NCBI GenBank assembly: GCA_001643675.2
Contig: LSRY02000050.1
Coordinates: 310,001-374,000, forward strand
DNA from: Monocercomonoides exilis
Taxonomy: Eukaryota > Preaxostyla > Oxymonadida > Polymastigidae
Length of the DNA: 64,000 nt
Direction of reading: 5' to 3'
The translations under genes and the position numbers were made by a program. A model generated the notes under the pieces. The model was not told where the DNA came from and ran no database searches. It saw only the letters and a program-made list of their open reading frames with translations. Within the stretch, counting starts at the first letter, position 1; each line of letters starts with the position of its first letter. Below, piece by piece: positions 1 through 9,160 of this stretch.

Positions 1-1
1 G

Positions 2-3000
2 GAGAACAGTCTTGTTGGGCTGAAGCGGATTGGGGAGAATGGGAAGAGGAATGGGAATGGGAATGGGAAGGGGAAGGGGAAGAGGAAAGGGAATGGAATG
101 AAATGGAAGGAAAGAGCAGGAAGAGCTGGAGGGAGGAGGAGGAGTGTGGGGCATTTGATGAGTGGAAGAGACGGAAATGAGGGAGGAGAAGGAGAGGCAG
201 TTGTCGCTGAATATGAATTGCTGGACATCATCAAGCTGTACTGCTCGATGCAGGAGAAGGCGGTGTATGTGGATGGAGTGTCGGGGGTGGACACGCAAAC
301 ATGTGGGGCGCATGTGGAAGAGGCCTGCAAGACGTTTTCTCGAGCACTTTCTCACATTGATCACTCAGATTATTCTCGTTTATTTGTTTTGAATACCACT
401 GAACTTTATTCAAGCGAGGTGTTATCACAAGTGATGATAAGCAGCTTCAAAAGTACTTATCAAAGTCAGTTGCATATTCATACGGATAGCAAGCAAAGCT
501 ATTTTGATTCGATTGGCTTAGTTTGGTGTGAGAATAAAGTTGAAATAACGGAATTGCAGTTGATTCTGAATGAAAGCATGATGGGTGATGTCTCCTGTAT
601 TTTTAAGCTTTCGAATGGAAGTTTAAGTTTTCAGAAGGTCTTTGTGTTTGCAGAGCTTGATTTGCAGATGCGTTATTCACTTATCTTTGGAGAAATAGGA
701 AAGGTCAAAATTGAAGATTGCGATTTCTCGTATTTGGGCTTGTCCTTGCCTTTGATCACTATTTTCCCTCAATGTGCGATCGTCATAAAGTCTTCGAGGA
801 TAATAGATGTAGATATCACAGCCAATGGATGCCTTTTGAGGTGTTTTACGAACGGGATGAAAGAAGAATCTATTGTTCTTGTGGATAACTTGACCGTTTT
901 GAATGTTATGCTGCATGAAAGCTGTTTGGTGGAAGCGTGTCCCAGTGTGATACTCGGAGAAATGGAAGGAGAAGGAGGAAATGGAAGAGGAAGAGGAAAA
1001 AACAGAGAAATGAAAAGCCAAAGAGAAGGAGGAAGAGAAGGAGAGAGAGACGGAGAAGTGAAAAAAGATACTGAAAAAGAATCACATGAAAAAGGATTGA
1101 AGAATCTGGAGAGAAAAATTAGAGGTTCAATAAGAAAGCAATCAGCAGCGATGAATCATCAAAAATATTGGATATTCAAGAAGTATTCTTCAAATTCTAC
1201 GTCTTCTTCTCCTCCTCCTTTTTCTTCTATCAACAAAGAATATTATAATGATAATAAGGAAAAGAAGAAGAATAAAGGCAACAATATGTTCTTCATCCGA
1301 ATCGAGGAATCTTTTTTCTCTGACATTATTTGCTATTCTTCTTCTTCCATTTTCAACTTCATTTGCGAAGGAGAAGAAATTTTCTTGGTTAATTGTCAAT
1401 TTATGCGTTGTTCCTCTTCAACAGAAAATCAGTTTTTTGGATATTTTGAAAACGCAGATGCCAAATTTGAAGGGATTGAAGTTAAAAATGCGGAAGTTTG
1501 GAATTCGATTTTGGAGGAGGAGGAAGAGGAAGAAAAAGCAAATGAAGAAAAGGAAAAGGAAAAATCTCTTTCAAGTGGCACTCCTTCTGTTGACTTTGAT
1601 TTATCTCGATTTAAATATCCATCTATGTTGGCATCATTTTCCTCTTCTTCCATCTCTTCTTCCATTCCTTCAACAACTTCCTCTCCTTCTCATTCTCCTT
1701 CAACCACTCCATTCACCTGCCACATCACTCAAAATATCTTTCTTTTTACTAACTGCTCCATTTCTTTCTCAACTTCTAATTTCTCCTTCTGTCAATGTTG
1801 CCCTCTTCATTTAAAAAATAGCATTGCAAATCTTTCAAACATAACATTTTCAAATAATTCGCCAGGCTTTGAATCATTTCCGTCGTTCAGAAGAAATGTG
1901 TATTGCGATAATAGTAATCTGACGCTGGACAATGTGGTGGAAGAAGAAGAAGAAGAAAAAGAAAAAGGCAACGTTGATGATGATTATATAAATGATAACG
2001 AGTGTAATGAAGGGAATGAAGGGAATGAAGGAGAAATAGATGTTGTTGAAGAGAAAGAAAGAGATGAAGAAAGGGGAAGAAAAAGAGAGAAAGGAAGGAG
2101 ATCGGAGAGTGAGCTGTGGTTTGAGATAAATGGGAGCAGCAGCGTGCGGAGGAGAGGAGGAGAGGAATGCGAGTGGGTGGGGTTTGAGCCTTATTTGGAG
2201 AAGGTAGAGATGGAGGAGATGGGGAAGATGGAGGAGATAGAGGAGATTGGGAAAAGAAGAGAAAAAGGAGAAGGAGAAGAGATGATGAAAATTCGATTGA
2301 TTGGGGGTCGACTGATTCCGTGCAATCTGAGTTTTTGTGTGGAGTTGTATGAAGGGGAGGAGAAAGTTGTGAAGGAGTATGAGTTTGTGGAGAACAAGAA
2401 GGAGACAGAGGGAGTCGGGGTGATTGAGAAGAGTGTGATTTTGAGGGGGGTGAGGGATGGGAAGCACGATGTGAGTGTGAGGGTGGTGGTGAGGGGAGGG
2501 ATGGGGAAGAAGTGGCAGAGCAAAGAAGTGGTTATGATATCTGGGGAGAAAGGGAAGGGGAAAGGGAAGGGGGGAGGGATTGGGGAGAAGGAGAAGATGA
2601 TAATTGGTATTTGTGTTGGAGGAGGAGGAGGGGTGTGTGTAGTGAGTGCGGTGAGTGCAGCTATTGGGGTTGTGCGTGTGAGGAGGAAGAGGAGGAGGGA
2701 GAGAAGGGAGGAAGAGAAAGAGGAGGATAAGATGGAAGGAGAAGAGGAAGAAGGAGAAGGAGGAGAAAATGGAAAGGGGAAGAAGAAGAAGAGTTGGAGA
2801 GAAAAGAGAAGAGAAAGCATGGAATGGAAGACGAAGCATAAGAGGAGGAGGAGGAGGAGAGATGGGTTTGAGGATTGCGGAGAGGGAGATATGTTTGAGA
2901 GCTTAAGAGGGGAGAAGAGGGAAGAGAGAATAGGAAGAGAAGGAAGAGAAGGGGATTTTGTTGAGTTTTTAGGAGAGAAGGAGAGAGAGGAGAAGAGGAA

Positions 3001-3571
3001 GGATGGTGCAGAGATTGAGTTGAGTGTGGAGTGGAAAGAGAAAATGAAGGAAGCTGTTGATGAGGAGAGAATGAAGCATGCATTTGGAGACAGGCATTCG
3101 AGCAGGCACGATTCGGTTTGTGTTCCTCCATCGAGCTTGATGTTGCCTCCATCATCGTCTCCCTCTTCCTGTTCATCTCCCTCTTATCATTCATCTTCTT
3201 CGATTCCTTCACCATCTCTGACATCTTCACCATCTTCTCCGCTTTCGCCATTTGGTGTTCAGCAGGTAGGGATGGGTGAGCCGATTGGCAATAAGTTACC
3301 GAACAATAAGTTAATAGACAATAAGTTAATGTCCAGTAAGTTACAGGGAAATGAGTTGCTGAAGAATGAGTTGCTGAAGAATGAATTGCTGAAGAATGAA
3401 TTGTTGAGGAATGAATTATTGAGAAATGAGCTACTTCCGCGTCTGCCGAAGGAGCTTGTTGAAAACTATTCGATTCTGATAGAGCTGCTAGGGAAGAAAG
3501 GGGGGAAGGGGATGCTGTATGAAGTGCCAACAATACCAGCAGATTATCAGAGCGTGCATGCAGAAGAGTGA
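2..3571 (+). CDS. Beta-helix surface protein, 5'-truncated copy
   Basis: The frame is open from base 2, so the gene starts upstream of the window; the first ATG (98) is probably not the start. The visible part encodes 1,189 residues and is the palindromic partner of the gene at 9,161-16,375. Order: a CGAHVEEACKTF module-opening motif, a variable beta-helix unit (408-1,825), a Glu-rich linker, a conserved juxtamembrane domain, a hydrophobic Gly/Val/Ala-rich span at about 2,593-2,680 followed by a basic RRKRRR stop-transfer stretch, and a long acidic/basic cytoplasmic tail. The tail has tandem NELLK/NELLR pentapeptides (about 3,351-3,432) and ends near YQSVHAEE, which holds a YxxPhi-type sorting motif. 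Likely a type I plasma-membrane protein. Function is unknown; no enzyme motif is visible. Confidence 0.82.
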   Translation, partial: ENSLVGLKRIGENGKRNGNGNGKGKGKRKGNGMKWKERAGRAGGRRRSVGHLMSGRDGNEGGEGEAVVAEYELLDIIKLYCSMQEKAVYVDGVSGVDTQTCGAHVEEACKTFSRALSHIDHSDYSRLFVLNTTELYSSEVLSQVMISSFKSTYQSQLHIHTDSKQSYFDSIGLVWCENKVEITELQLILNESMMGDVSCIFKLSNGSLSFQKVFVFAELDLQMRYSLIFGEIGKVKIEDCDFSYLGLSLPLITIFPQCAIVIKSSRIIDVDITANGCLLRCFTNGMKEESIVLVDNLTVLNVMLHESCLVEACPSVILGEMEGEGGNGRGRGKNREMKSQREGGREGERDGEVKKDTEKESHEKGLKNLERKIRGSIRKQSAAMNHQKYWIFKKYSSNSTSSSPPPFSSINKEYYNDNKEKKKNKGNNMFFIRIEESFFSDIICYSSSSIFNFICEGEEIFLVNCQFMRCSSSTENQFFGYFENADAKFEGIEVKNAEVWNSILEEEEEEEKANEEKEKEKSLSSGTPSVDFDLSRFKYPSMLASFSSSSISSSIPSTTSSPSHSPSTTPFTCHITQNIFLFTNCSISFSTSNFSFCQCCPLHLKNSIANLSNITFSNNSPGFESFPSFRRNVYCDNSNLTLDNVVEEEEEEKEKGNVDDDYINDNECNEGNEGNEGEIDVVEEKERDEERGRKREKGRRSESELWFEINGSSSVRRRGGEECEWVGFEPYLEKVEMEEMGKMEEIEEIGKRREKGEGEEMMKIRLIGGRLIPCNLSFCVELYEGEEKVVKEYEFVENKKETEGVGVIEKSVILRGVRDGKHDVSVRVVVRGGMGKKWQSKEVVMISGEKGKGKGKGGGIGEKEKMIIGICVGGGGGVCVVSAVSAAIGVVRVRRKRRRERREEEKEEDKMEGEEEEGEGGENGKGKKKKSWREKRRESMEWKTKHKRRRRRRDGFEDCGEGDMFESLRGEKREERIGREGREGDFVEFLGEKEREEKRKDGAEIELSVEWKEKMKEAVDEERMKHAFGDRHSSRHDSVCVPPSSLMLPPSSSPSSCSSPSYHSSSSIPSPSLTSSPSSPLSPFGVQQVGMGEPIGNKLPNNKLIDNKLMSSKLQGNELLKNELLKNELLKNELLRNELLRNELLPRLPKELVENYSILIELLGKKGGKGMLYEVPTIPADYQSVHAEE
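408..1825 (+). other. Divergent module (variable cassette), left copy
   Basis: Within otherwise matching gene copies, nucleotide similarity stops at 407 and resumes at about 1,826. The encoded segments remain distantly alike: both have a YSLI segment followed by a CxFSSLGLS/CDFSYLGLS-like strand and an N-L-T-hydrophobic strand. They are therefore alternative versions of one beta-helix unit rather than unrelated insertions. The block begins just after the CG-x(n)-C-K-T motif that opens a unit. It is visibly richer in A/T than the purine-rich flanks. Confidence 0.85.
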
Positions 3572-4732
3572 ATGAGAGAATGAACGAGAGAATGAACGAT
3601 GATGATGATGAAGCAGGGATGTTTATTTTCTGCAGGGGAAGAGCTTGGCTTTTGGAGCTGATTGTAAAGATTAGCGAAGAGAATTGCATTTTATGTTCAG
3701 CATTTAGTTATGTTCCTTGGGTGGTATGCTGTTGGAAGTGCCGCGCTCATTGGAAAAGTTTGTATCTTGTGGTATGTTTAATGCTTTTTTTAGATTTTCA
3801 GTTTATTTTAAGAGATCTTTTGGTAGTGACTTTTTTTATTTTTTGGGGAAAAAAAAAACGAAAATATTGTATTATTGTAAAATGTGCAAGAAATTACTAG
3901 TTTTAATAGCATTAGCTTTAACAGTTTGGGTTAGTGCACGCTTAACAACTACAATGTACATCAAATATATTTATATATATAAATACTTTTCGTTTTCTTT
4001 TTTTTAAAAAATCATTTATTTTCTATATTTTTTTTTTCCAATTATGTGCCGTCATATTTTTTTTTAAAAAAAAATGCATTTTGATTTTTAAAAAATATAT
4101 ATATGTGGATTTTTTCTAATTGGGTTATTATTTTTGAAATCATATTTTTTCTGTCAAAAATTTCGGTTAGAAAATTATTTTTGAATATTCGTAAATGAAC
4201 CCTGAAAAGAGAACATTCTAATCCAATAAACGCTTTTCTTTATTTCAGCTTGAAAATATGTTTTTAAAACAGATATTATGAATTTTTCATTTGAATTCAA
4301 AATCTCTTCTCAAAGACATATAACCCAAGAAAAGTTATCACCCCGAAAAAAGTTATGATTTCAAAAATTATTACCCAATTTTTTTTTAAAAAAAAAAATA
4401 AATAAAATAAATGGGGCAAAATATTTTGCTTCAGGCATTTTCATTGAAAAATACTGCACTTTTCATTGACTTTTTAAGATCAAAGAACACAATAAAAATG
4501 TGTCCATTTTTTGACATTCCCGAAATGTTGGAAAACTTTTTGTTTTGATTTCAATGATGCCATGTTAACAGATATGAAAATCAAATTAATTTCAAAATTT
4601 GATAAAGTTAAATAATGTTATGAGTGAAGCAATTTTTCTATGCCTTGTGCAAAAAAATCTTGAAATTTCGTATTTTCCACCAATTTAACTGTCGGTTGCT
4701 TTCTATTATAAAACTTCATTTTGAGCAATTTC
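3572..4732. other. AT-rich 3' flank, no gene seen
   Basis: Runs of A and T with short frames only. The stretch repeats as the mirror image at 8,000-9,160. A small frame at 3,568-3,900 overlaps the stop codon of the surface gene and has no recognisable content, so it is not called as a gene. Confidence 0.7.
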
Positions 4733-5002
4733 GGCATAAGTGTAAAAAAACACCTCCTCCAATTTCACGATTTCATTCATGATAATAAGTGGTAATAAAT
4801 AACATAAAAAAACAACACTTTTGGGTGGAGCAGTTTTTTGAGATATCAACATAAAAAATCAAGAATAAATATTTGTGATCTGTCCCATAATTAAATTTGT
4901 TATTCAAACTTTTTTGCTTAAAACTTTAATGCCTGCAAATTGAAGGTTTATCTTTGGATTTGATAACGCAGCACTTAAATACTTCACAATTGAGGTTTGA
5001 AA

Positions 5003-6318
5003 TTTACACTTTATTATTTTTTTTAAGTGCAATGCTAAATACTTTTTAATATCTTTCTTAATTGTAACATCCACGTATTCATTCAATTTATTTTCAAAAA
5101 TATTAACACTTTTAAAGTTTAAGAAGTTGTTGTAAACGAATTGAATTAATCTTTCGTTTTTTTAAAGTGAAAACCTTGTTTATCTGAAGTTTTTTTTTTC
5201 ATTAACAAGAAAGATTATTAGTGAAACGAAGATAATCATTAAAGTGCCATTTGATTTAGATTATATATATATTTTGATAATTTGATTTATAGCTCATTTC
5301 ATTCGTATGTGATCGTCTTTTTAAGTGATAAATGATTTCTGTATTTTAATTAGAAAGTTATGTCAAGATGATTTTTTTGATGTTGCATGAAATTAAAATG
5401 TGTAAAATGAAAAACTTCTGAAAATACAAATATATTTTTAGTTCATTTACAGAAAAAAATAGATCCAATTTTTATTTTCTTGATGTTGTGAAAAAATGTT
5501 TTCTTTTTTAAACCTCAAGAAAACAACAAAAATGAGCTATTTGAAACACCTATTGACACATTTTTATATATGAAAACAGAAAAACAAACCATAACATAAA
5601 CTATATCATTTCGTCTATCTTTTTCATATTTTCATCTTTTCTGATCGCATCTTTAAGATTTCCTTTCTTTTGCTTCAACTTTTTTGTCTCCATATCAATC
5701 TCTTTTTCTGATAGAACAGATAATATTATAAAATTAGACTATCTTTGTTTTATGAAATGTAAAGAAAATAAACATGAAGCGAACTTGAATATGTTTGTCT
5801 GAAAGAAATAGCTGAACATAAGAGAAAGTTGTTAAAGTGCGAATAAGGAAGGAGGTTCAAGTCGATAACAAGGCATTTCGAATGCTCTGACGATTACATT
5901 GTTGCGAGGAAGTTTGGCAGTGACGAGGAGAGTATGGATGAGTCTTGTCGAATGATGGAAGCTACAGATGCAAAAAAGGAGACTTCTATGGTTGACTCAC
6001 CTTAAAAAGTTGGTTCTTCACAAAGAGCTTCTGAGGATGCGCTTGAAAGAGTTAGGAGTGAGGGAGAGACTTCTTTTTGATGTTGAAGTCAATAACATAC
6101 AGGCACATGGCTTCGTTTCGCATGCATAATCTGTGCAAATGACGAATTTCGCTCTGAAGGAAAAGTTTTCGATGGAAAGGACAGATTCAATGCTCAGGTG
6201 AGTGGGCATTGGAGGAGAAGAAAGATATACAGGAGAAAAAGATTACGAATAAGTCGTAGAAGGAGTATTGAAGATCTGAATGAGAGTAGAGGAGAGGAGA
6301 AGGTGGAGAAGAGATCGA
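5003..6318. other. Spacer DNA, AT-rich then decayed coding-like
   Basis: Bases 5,003 to about 5,850 are AT-rich with no gene seen. From about 5,870 to 6,240 the plus strand reads like protein in changing frames (for example a DDYIVARKFGSDEE segment and, one frame over, LRMRLKELGVREGLLFDVEV), broken by stops. This suggests a decayed gene or unspliced exons. No family is recognised. Confidence 0.4.
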
Positions 6319-6632
6319 TGAAGATGAGGAAGATGAGGAAGATGATAAAGATGAGGAAGATGAGGAAGAAGAGGAAGAAGAATAAGATGAGGAAGAAGAG
6401 GAAGAAGAATAAGAAGAGGAAGATGAGGAAGAAGAATAAGAAGAGGAAGAGGAGGAAGATGAGGAAGATGAGGAAGATGAGGAAGATGAGGAAGATGAGG
6501 AAGAGGAGGAAGAGGAGGAAGAGGAGGAAGAGGAGGAAGAGGAGGAAGAGGAGGAAGAGGAGGAAGAGGAGGAAGAGGAGGAAGAGGAGGAAGATGAAAA
6601 AGATGAGGAAGAGGAGGAAGAGGAGGAAGAGG
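6319..6632 (+). repeat. GAGGAA/GATGAG hexanucleotide microsatellite
   Basis: About 310 bases of purine-only GAGGAA, GATGAG and AAGAAT units. In one frame it reads acidic Asp/Glu, in another Arg/Lys/Met, and on the complement Pro/Leu. These readings are products of the repeat and do not mark genes by themselves. Confidence 0.9.
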
Positions 6633-6689
6633 CAAAATGTCAGAAGAAAAAATGACGATGAACATGAGTTATGTGAATGGACATTTCAT

Positions 6690-7500
6690 GAAGATTAAAA
6701 TGACGGAGCAATTATTCCATTTCCAGAAATTTCTGCGTCGGTTGCGCTGAAAGTAAGTTTTTGAGAAGGAACAAATATTGAGGAAAGGAGGGTAAAGGAG
6801 ACATTTTGGAGGAGGGAAATGAAGCCGTTGAGAACATACTCGATGGTTGCGCATGGGGTCTGTTGGGGACTGCCATATTCATCAGCATCAGTTCCATTAT
6901 TGGCAACGATTTTGTTCTGGGCGATGAGAGAAATCCAGCTGTTGCATTTAGAGTTATCCGCATGTCCATCATTCCAGACTCTTTGTGTTGGAGTTGTTGA
7001 ATAGCAATTCTTAAACGGAGATTGAGTTATAGCATTACCACTGAAGAACACATCGTTTCCTCTGCCATTTGTTGCAATATTTCCATCGAAGAAGCAGAAT
7101 GTGATGAATTTCATTCCATTCATCCAGGAATAAGTTGAATAAAAGAAAATGGCAGCACCTCCCCATGAAGTTGAATTTGATGTCAATTTGTTGTTTATAA
7201 ATTGGCAATCATTAACTAAAAATTGACTCGGTTTGTTGCTTGAAAGCCAATTGAATGAAATAGAACCAACAGAATCACCACCGGAATTTGAAATGCACTT
7301 GCATTCGGAGAACAGGAGTTGAGCACCTGAGGGGATGAAATAGAGTGAAAAATACAAACCAGTTCTACGCCAATCTGTTATTGAACAGCTTTCTACTCAG
7401 TTTTCTGAGAATGAATACACAGAAGATGATTGTCTTCCATCAATGCAAATTGCACCTCCGCGAGTGGCAGAACAGTTTGTGAAATTAGATTTTGTTATGT
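6690..7500 (-). pseudogene. Surface beta-helix gene fragment inside central element
   Basis: Read on the minus strand from about 7,500. It gives a GGAICIDGRQSSSVYSFSEN segment, then a TGA stop (complement of 7,397-7,399), then an open frame from 7,357 to 6,695 with CKCISNSGGDSVGS, FINNKLTSNSTSWGGA and a module-opening PQQTPCATIEYVL segment. The same family recurs inside the Merlin transposon (about 43,690-44,240) and at 47,950-48,230. No start, signal peptide or membrane span is present, so this is a captured or residual gene piece. The parent gene family is not otherwise present in the window. Confidence 0.72.
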
Positions 7501-7999
7501 TAGCATTTTTCAAAAATTTCCAGATCATGAATGTTTAACCTTAGTCTTTAAGAATTCAGTGACAATTTTAGATTCAACAGTATGTAATTGAATATTGCTC
7601 TCTCATGATTTGATTGCAAGGAACAACGCTATGATTGATCTTTGAAGGGAACGCATTAAAATTACAGATGTACCTGCGGAAATTAATAATTCAGAAAATA
7701 CAACTGAAAAAATGATAAAAATTGCTCACTTTCAAACCTCAATTGTGAAGTATTTAAGTGCTGCGTTATCAAATCCAAAGATAAACCTTCAATTTGCAGG
7801 CATTAAAGTTTTAAGCAAAAAAGTTTGAATAACAAATTTAATTATGGGACAGATCACAAATATTTATTCTTGATTTTTTATGTTGATATCTCAAAAAACT
7901 GCTCCACCCAAAAGTGTTGTTTTTTTATGTTATTTATTACCACTTATTATCATGAATGAAATCGTGAAATTGGAGGAGGTGTTTTTTTACACTTATGCC

Positions 8000-9160
8000 G
8001 AAATTGCTCAAAATGAAGTTTTATAATAGAAAGCAACCGACAGTTAAATTGGTGGAAAATACGAAATTTCAAGATTTTTTTGCACAAGGCATAGAAAAAT
8101 TGCTTCACTCATAACATTATTTAACTTTATCAAATTTTGAAATTAATTTGATTTTCATATCTGTTAACATGGCATCATTGAAATCAAAACAAAAAGTTTT
8201 CCAACATTTCGGGAATGTCAAAAAATGGACACATTTTTATTGTGTTCTTTGATCTTAAAAAGTCAATGAAAAGTGCAGTATTTTTCAATGAAAATGCCTG
8301 AAGCAAAATATTTTGCCCCATTTATTTTATTTATTTTTTTTTTTAAAAAAAAATTGGGTAATAATTTTTGAAATCATAACTTTTTTCGGGGTGATAACTT
8401 TTCTTGGGTTATATGTCTTTGAGAAGAGATTTTGAATTCAAATGAAAAATTCATAATATCTGTTTTAAAAACATATTTTCAAGCTGAAATAAAGAAAAGC
8501 GTTTATTGGATTAGAATGTTCTCTTTTCAGGGTTCATTTACGAATATTCAAAAATAATTTTCTAACCGAAATTTTTGACAGAAAAAATATGATTTCAAAA
8601 ATAATAACCCAATTAGAAAAAATCCACATATATATATTTTTTAAAAATCAAAATGCATTTTTTTTTAAAAAAAAATATGACGGCACATAATTGGAAAAAA
8701 AAAATATAGAAAATAAATGATTTTTTAAAAAAAAGAAAACGAAAAGTATTTATATATATAAATATATTTGATGTACATTGTAGTTGTTAAGCGTGCACTA
8801 ACCCAAACTGTTAAAGCTAATGCTATTAAAACTAGTAATTTCTTGCACATTTTACAATAATACAATATTTTCGTTTTTTTTTTCCCCAAAAAATAAAAAA
8901 AGTCACTACCAAAAGATCTCTTAAAATAAACTGAAAATCTAAAAAAAGCATTAAACATACCACAAGATACAAACTTTTCCAATGAGCGCGGCACTTCCAA
9001 CAGCATACCACCCAAGGAACATAACTAAATGCTGAACATAAAATGCAATTCTCTTCGCTAATCTTTACAATCAGCTCCAAAAGCCAAGCTCTTCCCCTGC
9101 AGAAAATAAACATCCCTGCTTCATCATCATCATCGTTCATTCTCTCGTTCATTCTCTCAT
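8000..9160. other. AT-rich 3' flank, mirror of 3,572-4,732
   Basis: Inverted copy of the left-arm 3' flank with no gene seen. A minus-strand frame at 8,832-9,164 is the mirror of the one at 3,568-3,900 and is likewise not supported. Confidence 0.7.

Larger units (their letters stand above)
1..5002 (+). repeat. Left arm of large inverted repeat
   Basis: Position x in 1,826-5,002 matches the complement of 12,732-x, and x in about 98-407 matches the complement of 12,588-x. Matching stops at 5,002 (mirror 7,730), where a T faces a G in the complement. The arm runs off the left edge of the window, so its true length is unknown. It holds a partial surface-protein gene, AT-rich 3' flank and a Merlin-like end. 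Differences seen by eye are a 24-bp microsatellite length change near 40-80, single-base changes near 95-120, paired G-run changes near 2,545-2,570, and the fully divergent block 408-1,825. Confidence 0.93.
4733..7999. mobile_element. Merlin-like non-autonomous element at palindrome centre
   Basis: The ends are inverted copies starting GGCATAAGTG, at 4,733 reading right and at 7,999 reading left. Both match the ends of the complete Merlin transposon at 39,895-46,396, including the internal GGGTGGAGCAGTTTT core. The end repeats are identical to each other for 270 bases (4,733-5,002 and 7,730-7,999). No transposase is present. Inside lie a Glu/Lys-coding microsatellite, decayed coding-like sequence at about 5,870-6,240 and a fragment of a surface gene. 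The 8-bp flanks are inverted (GCAATTTC and GAAATTGC), not direct, because the flanks belong to the palindrome. A normal target duplication is therefore absent. Confidence 0.7.

Noticed and set aside
1874-2839. Leu/Phe/Pro-rich frame opposite the surface gene (mirror at 9,893-10,858)
   Set aside because: Shadow of the GAA/GAG-rich coding strand. The same composition appears opposite every Glu/Lys-rich stretch in the window.
2661-3689. Minus-strand frame of 342 codons, and its mirror on the plus strand at 9,043-10,071
   Set aside because: Ser/Leu/His/Pro-rich complement of the purine-rich surface-gene tail. It exists because the coding strand has few pyrimidines, and it has no independent features.
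5854-5875. B-box-like GGTTCAAGTC suggesting a tRNA gene
   Set aside because: The flanking bases do not form a T stem and no acceptor stem is present.
6243-6665. Pro/Leu-rich minus-strand frame and Arg/Lys/Met-rich plus-strand frame
   Set aside because: Both are readings of a GAGGAA microsatellite; neither has non-repeat support.
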